NCBI GenBank assembly: GCA_030770425.1
Contig: JASJFT010000085.1
Span: 117,694 to 181,693, forward strand
Reading direction: 5' to 3'
Source of the DNA: Darksidea phi
Taxonomy: Eukaryota > Ascomycota > Dothideomycetes > Pleosporales > Lentitheciaceae
DNA: 64,000 nt
In this document: positions 11,773-22,031 of the stretch, one piece after another
How the letters are laid out: every line of letters begins with the position of its first letter
Position numbering within the stretch: the stretch's first letter is position 1
The notes under the pieces: model-generated
What the model saw: the letters and a program-made list of their open reading frames with translations, nothing else
Databases searched by the model: none
Told to the model about the DNA's origin: nothing
Translations under genes and position numbers: made by a program

Positions 11773-14700
11773 TCAAGTACTCTTTTCATACGTAGTCAAC
11801 CGATTTCCGTTCCCACAATATTCCATATTGTTCCCTCCGCACAGCATACTACAATCACTCTCCGCCACCTTGGTCGATGGGTTCGAAAAAGCGTTGCCGC
11901 AGTAGCACTCACCTCCATATTGCGTGCCAAAGTACGTCGACCCTGCACAACTCGTTGCACATTTCTCTACCGTCATCGTAGAGTCAAAAGAGTAGCTGTC
12001 AACCAGCACGCGCGCGTTTACACTGTCCGTGTAGCATCCTTTGTAGGCGTATCCAGCTATTGAAGGGTTTTCTGGTAGTTGCACGGTCTGCGTGCTCTTG
12101 AAGACGTTCATGCGAGAGGGGCCGCCGCAATTTGCGGATGAGTCGCCAGCGCAGGACATGCTGCAGTCAGATTCGGAGTGCTTGTCTGTGTATGCGAGAG
12201 TGTTGCCGCAGTAGCATTCTAAGAAAAGATGTTAGTAAAGAATTCTACCCGTTACGGAGGATTACGGACCAGAGCTGTACTCAACACCAAAGTACTGGTA
12301 TCCACTACAGAACGAAGCGCAGGCGGCATACGTATTGTCCGATGTACCTCGTGATTTTCCGACCAGGGCACGGTTTGTTACGTCATCTGTCAGACAGCCA
12401 ACATAGTTGTAACCTGCGAGGGAGGGACCAGAGGGTGTGGGTGCGGGTGTGGAAGAGGATATGATTGTGGAATTGGGCAAGGGTGAAGGCGAAGGTGACG
12501 GGGACGGGGTTGGTGTCGAGCTACCATTAAACTTCTGATACAGATTGAGACGGTTGCCCGCACCACAGTATTCAGTGCTATTGCCAGTGCATAGCATATT
12601 GCAGTCTGTCGCAGCTTGAACGACACTTCCTTCCCCAAGTGTAGCTCCACAATAACATTCTCTGATCTTCATTAGCAAATACACTTACTGGGCAGAAGAG
12701 AAACATACCGTCCATATTCTACCCCAAAGTACTGGGCACCTTTGCAGAATGCGGCGCATGATTCAACAGTCAACGTGTCACTATTGGTTGCCGTATCCCC
12801 AAGCGCACGGCCTGCAGAGCCCTCGCTATAGCAGCCCTTGTATTCATACCCAGAGACTGAAGGGTTGACAGGCTTCGAATACTTCGAATTCTTATACAAG
12901 CTTATACGGCTACCGGCGCCACAGATCTGGGTTGAGTTACCACCGCATGGCATATTGCAGTCTTGAAGAGCCCTGATGGTACTGGTCGCATCGAGAGTAT
13001 TGCCACAATAGCATTCACTATAATGTATTAGCACTGATCTTGCCCTAGAGGCGTTAAGAATCGGAGACATACCGTCCGTATTCGAGGCCGAAGTACTGAT
13101 ACAACGAGCAGAAAGTGGCGCACTTTTCCAATGTGATCGCTTCATCAAAGGTGGCTGAGCCTGCGAGAGCACGGGGAGCTCCCGCATCATAGTAGCAACC
13201 TTGAAATGCAAAAGCCGTAGATGACGGGACTGAAGTTGGCGTCGAGGAGCTTAGAGGCGTGCAAGCGGTGGGAAGGTTGCTTGTGCTCTTGTAGTTGTCT
13301 GATGAGCTGCCCGCGGAGACACCAAAGACAGCCGACGAAGCTTGCGACCCAGAAAATGTGTAGTCGGCGGAGAACACCTGGTATGAACCGACCGCGGATT
13401 GGGATGCCATTGCCGCAGTGGCAGTCGACAGAGAGGGGACCGGGTTTGGGCTAGCTCGTGGATTCTTAACCACAACCTGCAGATTTGGGGTCGATAAACC
13501 ACTTCGCACAGCGGCAACCACGGTGAGCTTGCCAGACCCATCAAGGCAGCTCTGAGGAGACTGGTAGATAACATTGTCGTCCACTTTGAAGCCATTGCCA
13601 TTGTTATCGAATGTCTGCGCGGTACCGCCAGAGCTGGTGATCAGCACATTGAAAGACGAGATGGAGGTGGAAGCAGGAAGCTCAGTGGAAAAGCCGAAGA
13701 AGGCAAAACTGTCGTCAAAGCCAGAGGCAGCTCCCTTATGAGCAGTGTTGACGGGAGTGGAGACAGTCGCTCCACTGCGATCCTTATAAACAAGTTGGAC
13801 CTGAGCGATATTTGTACGCTGGGTAGTGCGGATGCGGATATCGCCTGAGAACCCGATCTTCGAGCCACCCGCAAGTACAGTAAGCTGTACATCATAGGGC
13901 TTGACCTCGTATGGGGTGATGGGATCCGTAAGCGTAACGCCCTTGGGTACGACTTCAATTACCTTCTGAAACAGCGACTGGCACACGCTGGAGAAGGTCG
14001 TGGGGTCTTGCATTGTCCTGATGGTGGCGTTGTTGTCTGATCGGAATACAACGGCGTCTGAGTTCCTTGAGGTGGATACAGACTTCCCGACGACAAGAGG
14101 GTTCGTTGTCGTGCCCGATACATATTCGCTAGCAATCTTGCCGTCGAAAGCAGAGGGAGTGGTGTCCATGGTTGCAAAGTCGTTAGGTGCTGTGCCCGAG
14201 TCCAGAATCAGTGGATTCTCGGACGCATGCACACCACCCAAAGAGTGGCCACATGCCACCAATTGAATCATTCCTGTGCTATCCAGTCCCATTCTTGCGA
14301 ACTGGTTTCTAAAGGTACCGATTGCGTTTTGAGGTTGAGGAACTGCTCCCACAGGCCCTGCTGTTTTGGCGTCGACCCGACCACCACGAACCGGGACTAC
14401 GGGTCCGCCACAAGATCGGGTCGCTGTACGCATGCCAGCGGCAACAATATCCGCGAAAGACGTCCGACTGGAGAGGAAAGGCGCCCACATGCCGACCGAG
14501 GATGGGAAAGCGTTGCCGGCATTTTCGCTGCTAGATAGCTCAAAGGCAATTGAGCCATCCAGTCCTCCTTCGCCACTGAAGACGTTGCCGCTGATTGCAT
14601 CGTGAAGGACAGTCCGTACCCATTCCGCTGCGGTAATTCGTCCGGCTGCGACTCCTTTCGAACACGGAGTTACTGGAGTTGCGAATCCTCTGGCACGATA

Positions 14701-14823
14701 GCCCGAGTTCAGAAACATGATGTCTTCGAGCTCATCCGTAGGCGCTGGCCAAGTCGGAGCTGCTGCAACTCCATATTGCTGACACGCGAGGAGAAAGGCA
14801 AAGGTAGTTGCCTTGGTGAACAT
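11773..14823 (-). CDS. Secreted heme-peroxidase-like protein with four WSC domains
   Basis: Predicted extracellular or wall-bound protein. Exons (complement) 13073-14823, 12709-13017, 12270-12661 and 11773-12218 give 965 aa. The ATG at 14823 starts a clear signal peptide ending near VAAAP. Residues about 45-290 resemble class II/AA2 peroxidases: the distal Arg-x3-His-Asp is kept (VRTVLHDAISG, Leu replacing the usual Phe) and a proximal heme-His candidate lies in VACGHSLGG. A beta-rich, Ser/Thr-rich stretch (290-540) follows, then four Cys-rich WSC modules (about 545-630, 640-735, 785-870, 890-960), the third preceded by a Ser/Pro/Thr stalk. Each of the first three WSC modules is split by an intron just before ECYCG; the fourth is not. 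WSC domains are thought to bind glycans, so the peroxidase may be tethered to wall polysaccharide. Peroxidase activity is inferred from motifs. Confidence 0.85.
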
Positions 14824-16955
14824 GTCGCGATCCCTGTAGCCGATCAGGAATTTTATAACTATATCAACGAGAAACAATGGGTATATGGGTATCAAGTAGG
14901 AAATAAAAGAAAACGCCACCTGAAACGAATGTCGCAGCTGGTGAGAAGCTGCACGTCAAGTGGAGGGATTATATACGTGAGGCAACGCAGACCATGCCGT
15001 TAATTCGCTGTCAGAGCCTGTGGCGCGAGAACACTGGGCCGGAAGCATGCGGATACTAACGATGGGAGGATGCCAGGCTAAAGAAGATCTAGACGGAACG
15101 AAGAGAAGAGCGAAAGACGAAGGACCGTGGAACAAAATCGATAGACGCAAGCCCGCCATAGTTCGGCCCCAAGAATTGCGACGACTCCCATGACGAGGCT
15201 GAAGACGGGATGGAAAGCCAGATTAGGAAGACGCTGGGGCCACTCGATATCTCATGCATAGATTGCGCAGGTGTTGACAGGGGATCGCGAGTCCTGGGTC
15301 TCTGGCTGTCTGTCTCCGACACGAGCTCGGCTCTGGGAGGACTGTGCGTGGGTCGTGATGAGCTGCGGCCGGGTCGGTTAGGGCGCTGATGTGGAAATGA
15401 GCCATCGTTCAGGGGAGCCTACGAAAGTTGCTGTCGTGTCGTGGTGGAGCGAAGTCTGGGCGCACAGCTGAGTTTAGCTAGTTTCTGATTGGACGGATTG
15501 GCGAGCTCACCGTCTTCCCTGCGTCTGCAGATCCGCGGATCTTAGCTCCATTCTTGTGCCGGCCAGAATGGTCTTCTTCCAAAGCCGCCACATTGTCGAT
15601 GTATGGGTCCGTATGTATCGCATCGGGCTCCTGTTTAATGGTCTTCGGTCTGGAATACCTAAATGGGGTCATAATATTGGGCACAACACCTTTCCCGAGC
15701 TCTCTTCGCTCGTTTCTATATCGCATCCCGCCAGATCTACACTGGCAGAGCGCGACCGTTCCCCCAACCTGAATACCGGGACCCAAACCTGCTCTAACGG
15801 GCGCAGCCGACCCTCCGAACTGCATGTTCCAGCGGGTGTGGTAGCTGCAAGAAACGTTTCTCGGGTTTTACCACCGCCACCTCAACCCCGAGAGCGTCGA
15901 TTGACGTAAGGGCTGACATAATATAGCACGGTACTCGTGCACGGAACAGATCGTTCGCTGAGCTGGTCAAGGATCGTGTGGCATTCCACTTGCTCTCCTA
16001 CCACTAGGTGCATGTTATCAACGACACACTGTGGCATGGATAAGCAACTGGTGAAAATCGCAGACCAGGCCAGAATAGCTGGAGAGAAGCTCGAGCGCCT
16101 TGCGCGAAAGCAGCATGCCTTCAGTCCACTGGGCTATTGCTAATCTTTGCGATCGTTGCAACCAGATACCGAAAAGCATACTCGGCCGTGACATCTATTT
16201 CTTGTGGACAAAGATATTTTTGACCTACGCCAGGGGTTGTGGGCCACGTTAGCGCCGATTGAGACGTCGGTAAACCTTGTTTTCAGCCCAAGGGGTACCT
16301 GCATTCAAGCCCGCCAACCCGTCCATCGTCGGCGTCTCTTTTCAGCCTCCAGGAGGCTCTAGTATCAAGAGTTCATCAGCGCAATGCGATCCATTATCTC
16401 CACTAGTTGCTTAACTGGGACTTCAGTGTCCTAGAATTACGCGTCGTTGTCTTCAGAATTAATCTAGTTCTATATTCCGAGCGAGACGTTATGCCCAGTT
16501 GCTGTCTTTGGAGCCCATCATCAAGAACGACCTCGGTCGCGAGATAGACATTCCGAATAGGTCATTCGGCATTATCTCTTTAGGACAGGATCATGGACTA
16601 GATCCTTTTTCAATTTTTAGGCCTGGACAGCGCCTAGTTTTCCTGGCTACAGTGGTTCGATTGAGACTTCTGGATGGAAGGATCGATTGCCATGAGCTAA
16701 TGTGTGAACTGAACTCATTTTTCCTTCTGTGAGCACTTCTATCAATATTTTACGTCGGTTTCAGAAGCTGAATATACAACGCGATGCATGTTCACCCTCC
16801 TACATATCAAGGATCAAGATTCTGCCATGGATTTGCTAAAAACAACCTAGCCGTAAAGAATATTTTCTCCTATCGCTTCTCCAAAAGTAACATACGCCAA
16901 GCCGTATCATTTTTCATGGAAATACTCGTCCTTCGAGGGACATATTCTTTCTACA
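14824..16955. other. Intergenic, mostly empty
   Basis: 2.1 kb upstream of the WSC/peroxidase gene and downstream of the GrpB-GNAT gene. One ATG-started leftward frame of 115 codons (15478-15825) has no recognisable domain. I see no repeat or RNA gene. Confidence 0.45.
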
Positions 16956-18038
16956 CTACACTAACTTCCTATACACCAAACTATCGACCCACTCCCCTTT
17001 GCACTCATACGCCTTTTCTGTTAAACTAATCCTATCGAAGCCAAGTCTCTCCGCCATCTTCCAACTACCGTCATTCCGCGGATCACACTCGATCTCCAGC
17101 TCCAGCGGACTACCTAGTAACGGGATGAAGGCCCGCATAGCCTCAGTTGCAAATCCTTTCCCCTGATACTCTGGTAGGAAAGAGAACCATAGATCTGTAT
17201 GTGGAGGGACAATCGCATCGCCGCTTTTGGATTGCCGGTGGATGGAGGCTCCCACACGGCCGATGAATCTAGCTTCGTATTCGACGGCGAGCTCGACGTG
17301 CTGCCGTGGTACTGCACAAGAATCCCGTATGATTATCTCAACCTCCTCTCTAGCCGCTTCTTCGGTTTTAGGTTCAAAGCTCTGATACTTGACGACCTCT
17401 TCTTTACTTTCCAACTCGAAGTATGCCGCCTTATCATCCAGCACGAACTCCCTAAGCAACAGCCTCTCCGTCTTTATGGCACCGAATCGTTCACTCTTCT
17501 CGTTCGCCTTCTTGATAGCTTCCAGTTCTTCGTCGTTCAACAGATTTGCCGCCCTGAGAATCTTCTGTATAATTTCGCTCTTTGCGTCGACGTAGTCCAC
17601 GATATTAATGCCTCGAGCTGCGAGCTCAAGTTTTAAGGTGCCGTACTCATCGCGCAAGCCAGAATTTGAACGCAACGTGTCCCGTACACCGAGATGATTC
17701 CGCGTTTGAAATGCGCCGTCAACGCAGACGTAGATGTTGCTCTTTGGTGACTGGTTTGGATCTTTAAGTGCATGTCGATCTATAATGCCGAGTTCGCCTA
17801 GGTATCTGAAATTCCCGTTTCCGACGAGAGCGTCGATGGCGGGTTGCACGTTGTCCCGTGTGACGATGATGTCGATGTCGATGATGGGTTTTGCGGCTAG
17901 GCCTGGGACGGATGTGCTGCCGACGTGTTCGATGGACACAACATTGACTGATGCCAAGTGTGATTGCAGCTTGAGTTTGATGGCTTCGAATTGTGAGGAC
18001 CAGGCAGGATCATATCTTGTTACGACGACGGTGGCCAT
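16956..18038 (-). CDS. GrpB (UPF0157) - GNAT acetyltransferase fusion protein
   Basis: Single exon, 360 aa. Residues 1 to about 165 form a GrpB/UPF0157 domain, a nucleotidyltransferase-like fold: YDPAWSSQFEAIK, SIEHVGSTSVPGLAAKPIIDIDI with the family's GST and D-x-D pattern, and DRHALKDPN. Residues about 190-360 are a RimJ/RimL-type GNAT N-acetyltransferase: TERLLLREF, LWFSFLPEYQGKGFATEAM (the acetyl-CoA loop) and NDGSWKMAERLGF. The two domains are joined by a charged helix. Each is known as a separate bacterial protein, and fused forms occur in fungi. Substrate and function are unknown. The start at 18038 matches the usual GrpB N-terminus. Confidence 0.88.
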   Translation of the reverse strand: MATVVVTRYDPAWSSQFEAIKLKLQSHLASVNVVSIEHVGSTSVPGLAAKPIIDIDIIVTRDNVQPAIDALVGNGNFRYLGELGIIDRHALKDPNQSPKSNIYVCVDGAFQTRNHLGVRDTLRSNSGLRDEYGTLKLELAARGINIVDYVDAKSEIIQKILRAANLLNDEELEAIKKANEKSERFGAIKTERLLLREFVLDDKAAYFELESKEEVVKYQSFEPKTEEAAREEVEIIIRDSCAVPRQHVELAVEYEARFIGRVGASIHRQSKSGDAIVPPHTDLWFSFLPEYQGKGFATEAMRAFIPLLGSPLELEIECDPRNDGSWKMAERLGFDRISLTEKAYECKGEWVDSLVYRKLV

Positions 18039-18422
18039 AATGGGATGGGGAGAGAAGAGGAGGGGCAGGTAGTGCCGAGATTGGCCGGGTGAGCTTGCCT
18101 TTCTGGGCGTGCCTTGTTCGACCGATGAACTATAATGCGGAGAAGAGACAGAGCAGGTAGGGAACAGTGCTTAGATCATAACGGGGATGTTCTTTATATC
18201 AGCATCGGAGTCACCTATTTCAAGGCAGCCTTAGGAATACGAAGCCAGTGATGTGAGTCATCAGCTTTGCAGCACCACCTTCTTTATCGTGCATTCAGCT
18301 CTTGGCTCGCGCAGACTACAACTGTAATCGCGCGATACGAAGACCTTTTTTACCCGAACATAACCACTCCTCTCACATTTCGTACAGCCACACCTTCTCA
18401 TTTCCAGAACATTCCCCTAAAA
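18039..18422. other. Intergenic
   Basis: 5' flank of the GrpB-GNAT gene. Nothing else recognised. Confidence 0.4.
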
Positions 18423-18797
18423 TCAGGTCTCAAATTTCTCCAGATATGCGTCTACTGCATCATCCTCTGTTGTGCTACCCTTGGGCATGTGCGCATGCCC
18501 ATACTCGTAGACCTGGTATAGCCAGAATCTGTAGTGCTTGTTCGATGAAGCACTCAGGGGCGGGCTCTCGGAGCATCGCAATCTAGCCGCTTTCAATTTC
18601 GTCTCCGGGACGTGGAAAAGGCCATAGATATCAAATACCTCAATCGCACATCCATGTCGTTCTTGTCTGTGAAGCGCGCAGGTGCTGTGTTCATGCCTAG
18701 CGGAATCCAATTCAGCTGAATTCGCTGCGCAATAGCTGTCTAGCGCCCTCTGAATAACATGGCTTTTGTCAAGAGTCTTGTAGTGCGTGTCGAGCAT
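18423..18797 (-). CDS. Hypothetical protein, possible C-terminal half of a broken gene
   Basis: ATG-started frame of 124 codons with no recognised domain. It lies 19 nt downstream of another leftward frame (18817-19170) in a different phase, and an in-frame stop sits directly before its ATG. I found no convincing intron joining the two. Either one gene carries a frameshift or both frames are chance. Confidence 0.25.
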   Translation of the reverse strand: MLDTHYKTLDKSHVIQRALDSYCAANSAELDSARHEHSTCALHRQERHGCAIEVFDIYGLFHVPETKLKAARLRCSESPPLSASSNKHYRFWLYQVYEYGHAHMPKGSTTEDDAVDAYLEKFET

Positions 18798-18816
18798 TCA
18801 TTGGAGCGGGTTGACT

Positions 18817-19170
18817 CTATCTTTCGTCCCGTAAAGTTCTCCGGATCTTGTAGTCATAGGATGGGTGGCCTGTGCGGAGTTTATAGAACGTGTATGGATC
18901 GTGGTCTGCATTGTTACGATGCACTGCTCCTGGAATCGAAGAGAGGGTTTCTTGGAGGGTTGAAGCGGTTGGGGCCACGTAAGGTTTGTTAGCGGGGAGG
19001 TTCGGGTGGGAGGCATTGCGGTAGGATTGTTGCTGTTGCTTTTCGGAGGTAGGAATAGGTGTGAGGTAAGGTGGGCTTTGATTATATTTCATGAGGTGTA
19101 ATAAGGTTGGAGAACATTCGGTGATGATTAGAATTCGGTTACGGAAGGTGTCGGAGCATCTCCAGGGCAT
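18817..19170 (-). CDS. Hypothetical protein, possible N-terminal half of a broken gene
   Basis: ATG-started frame of 117 codons; an internal Met (codon 27, at 19092) could also be the start. Gln-, Pro- and Tyr-rich composition with a short poly-Gln run; no domain recognised. See the neighbouring frame at 18423-18797. Confidence 0.25.
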   Translation of the reverse strand: MPWRCSDTFRNRILIITECSPTLLHLMKYNQSPPYLTPIPTSEKQQQQSYRNASHPNLPANKPYVAPTASTLQETLSSIPGAVHRNNADHDPYTFYKLRTGHPSYDYKIRRTLRDER

Positions 19171-19258
19171 TGTATTGCTAGCTATGCTTCGCCAAATAGA
19201 GTAAAGTTCCGAGATGAGAATATCAGCTCTGTTTCACTGAAAGCCACCTGGTGTTACC

Positions 19259-20332
19259 TCATGCCTTCGCGCCCTTATCATCAAGTTCGACAACATCACC
19301 GTACTCTGGTGGGGCCTGCTCATCCTCAGGTGCAAGCAGCGCAGCCTCCGCATCATCCGCTACGATCTTCTTGTGCTGCTGGGCTATACGCCGCCTCACC
19401 AGCGTGACCGCACCAGCTACGATAGCTAAAATGACGAGAACGAGCCCATTGTGAGAGAAGAAGGTACCCGTCTTCCACATCAGCAGGTGCCACGACCTCG
19501 TCAGGGTGCCGAACTGGCCGTAGGAATCCCATTCCAGCGGGTTATATGCTGTCCGAACCCTGGCCAGTCTTCCGCAATCCATTCTGAACGGCTGGACACG
19601 GTCCTTGCGCTCGACAACCTGGATGTCCTCAATGTACAGTTCGTCGGTGTCAATGTGCTCGCGCAGTAGCAGTTGTACCATCTTCTGGCCCTCCTTGTCT
19701 AGCATGTAGCTGCCCGGATTCTGGCCGGTCATATGAGCACCGATGATGTCAACCTGAATCCAGGTCTTGCCAATCTGCTTTGTAAAAACAACGGAATGCT
19801 CGTACTGCAGCTTGAAGCGTCCGTACTTGGTGCCCAAATCGAAGCTGCGATCTAGCATCTGCATCTCCATCATCTTGTCCATGGTGTACTGCGAGAGATT
19901 GGCCGCCGTCTGGAAAGCGGTGATTTCGAGAGGCATGGGCGCAAGGGGTGCAATGCTCTTGCCATCGAGGAGGAGGACGCGGTCTTCAATGGTGAAGTTG
20001 AGAAGCTTTCCACTCGTGAGCGATGGTAACCCCTATGCAGTTGGAATAGTACTCACGAGAGAGTTATCCTGTGGCGGCTTCTGCCACGTCTCAATGACCT
20101 CTCCAATTTCCCTAAGCCGGAACGGGCAGCCCACACACTCCAGCTTCACAACATAGCTCTTATTCGTCTCTACCGTGGTGATGGCCTGGGCGAGTTCGGG
20201 GAGCGGCTCGTCATGCTGCTTGTACCATTCGGCCGTCTTATCGGGGTAAACTGCCCATTCTGTATCAACTCCAACCCAGTTCCTGGCACTCACGACCGTG
20301 ACAAGCGAAGCAGCAAAAGAAAGATATCGCAT
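19259..20332 (-). CDS. Single-pass type I membrane protein, fungal, function unknown
   Basis: Exons (complement) 20057-20332 and 19259-20005 give 340 aa. An N-terminal signal peptide (about 1-16) precedes a lumenal or extracellular region with a CxxC (ECVGCPF). One transmembrane segment follows near residues 275-300, then an Arg-rich stop-transfer (LVRRRIAQQHKK) and an acidic cytosolic tail of about 40 residues. The intron is placed at 20006-20056 (51 nt, GTGAGT...AAAG), giving the junction D-N-S-L|L-L-N-F. The AAG acceptor is unusual; the only other in-phase AG would make a 24-nt intron, too short to be likely. I recognise the overall layout as a conserved fungal protein but not a named family. 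Confidence 0.7.
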
Positions 20333-21491
20333 AGCTTCAACAACACTAAATTGCGAACGATACAAACGAGTGACGAGCCTGACAGGCAAGGGCCGATTAG
20401 CAAGGGCGTTGTGAAAGGGGACCGGATGCCATGGCGCTAATGCATACGCAGCCTAGCATTGCTTCGGGATTCTATTTTGGGGTTTGCATACTTGGAAAGA
20501 CCCGTTTCATGCGACGATCCTCCGCATTTCGCTCATCAAATTCATTATCGCAACGAATGTTTGAGGCGGCGAGGCCTGAATCGGAATATACTTCCCGATT
20601 TCATTTTGTTCGCGTAAGCTGACTTTGCAATAATCGCCGGTTAGATCAACTAGATCTCACAAGGCCCACCGGCCACCACGCTGTCTCGCAACGCGCTCCA
20701 ATCCAACGTTATGCTTGATCCTCCCTATCGCACGAAATAATCCTATGAGTCCCCTCACACGTATCACATTCCGCATATCGAACACGAAAAGCGAGTCACA
20801 CTCTCAGCCCCCACAATCACACTACAGCCAAGCGTTAAAGCGCTTTTGCCCAGACACGGCCCCCGTAAGGCTGGAAGATACTGCAGTAAGATTCGACAAT
20901 CCGCCCCTGGGGCGTTTGCTTACTCAACTATTGTTAATGCGCAGCTGCACGCCGCTCAGCAAGATGTTGCCAGCATACCGAACCTGCTGGGGCAATACGG
21001 CATAGTTACGGCTTAGCACATGGCACGGCTTCCGAACCACTGCTCCCAACCAACCACGCCTCGTTGATTTCTTCCGTAACGTTTGAGAGGATGCAGTGAC
21101 TCGGGGTCTAATCTCTTGCTGGCCAAGATGGACGGGGGCTACCGCTAGCGCTAGCGCTAGTGCCAGCCTCAGCCTCAATCGCGCCTCGTGTTGCCAAATA
21201 CGAACGGCCTGCCTGGCGCACTGTTGGGTTCCACGAGCTGACCGCTGAGGCCTGTAATACTTATATGTAGGACGCCAACCTTTGTGCGACCTTGTTTTGT
21301 ACTTCCCTCAGTCGATATTGTTGAGGTTGTTTGTGTTCCACAATCGGGCCTTTGCTGCGCTACCTTCACTTAAGGAGTCAAGACTAAGCTATTTCACATA
21401 TTTGCCCGCCGCTGAATCCTTTGGTGCGATTCTGCGTTCTCGAACAAATAACTTCTATCTCTTCGGCCGCAAATTTACTCCCCCTGTCACC
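20333..21491. other. Divergent intergenic region with GCTAGC microsatellite
   Basis: Shared upstream region of the membrane-protein and PLAC8 genes. A (GCTAGC)n simple repeat occurs at about 21143-21160. A leftward frame through it has no ATG and is treated as an artefact. Confidence 0.5.
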
Positions 21492-22031
21492 ATGACTACC
21501 ATCCAGAAGCAATCATGGCACCATTCCGGCTCCGCTTGCTGCAGCCCCATGGGTACCTGTAAGTCTCCCGCACAACTTCGGATTGTCTAAAGCTAACGAA
21601 ACCTAGGCTGCATGTCATGGTGGTGTCCCTGCTTCCAGTACGGGAAAACGCGCCATCGAGCTAAGAACAATGGCAACATGGCCGGCTACTCCTCCTGCAA
21701 CAGCTCCGTACGCCTCCTCACAATGCCCTACTACCCACTCCACCCACTAATGTCATACCAGTGCCTCGCCTTCTGCGGTCTCTGCTGTCTCGGCGTCTCC
21801 TTCATCCTCCCCATGATCAACCGAGGCGACATCCGGGCCAAGTACCACCTCACCGGCAATGCCTGCTCCGATTGCCTCTGCGCCTGCTGCTGCCAGCCCT
21901 GCGACATGACGCAGCAAGATAAGGAAATTACGTATCGTGAGGAGCAGGCGCTCCTGGGTCAGCAGCCTGGGAAAGTTGCGGGGATGCAATACTCGCAGCA
22001 ACAGCAGCAGCCGCAGTTCCACCATGGTTAA
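21492..22031 (+). CDS. PLAC8-family cysteine-rich membrane protein
   Basis: Exons 21492-21558, 21607-21707 and 21762-22031 give 145 aa. Features of PLAC8 are plain: a CC...C-x-WWCPCFQYGKT block near the start, a hydrophobic Cys-rich middle (CLAFCGLCCLG), then RGDIRAKYHLTGNACSDCLCACCCQPC. The C-terminal tail is Gln-rich. Relatives in plants and fungi affect cell size, calcium influx or metal tolerance; the role here is unknown. The second intron (21708-21761, GTACGC...CCAG, branch-like ACTAAT) is 54 nt with no stop codon, so its retention would add 18 residues in frame. A PLAC8 domain reads more naturally without it. Confidence 0.85.

Noticed and set aside
15478..15825. ATG-started 115-codon leftward frame
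   Set aside because: No domain, no splice support and ordinary intergenic composition; could be an orphan gene but there is no evidence.
20924..21178. Leftward frame with an apparent signal peptide (Leu/Ala repeats)
   Set aside because: It starts at TTG, and the hydrophobic run is a translation of the GCTAGC microsatellite.
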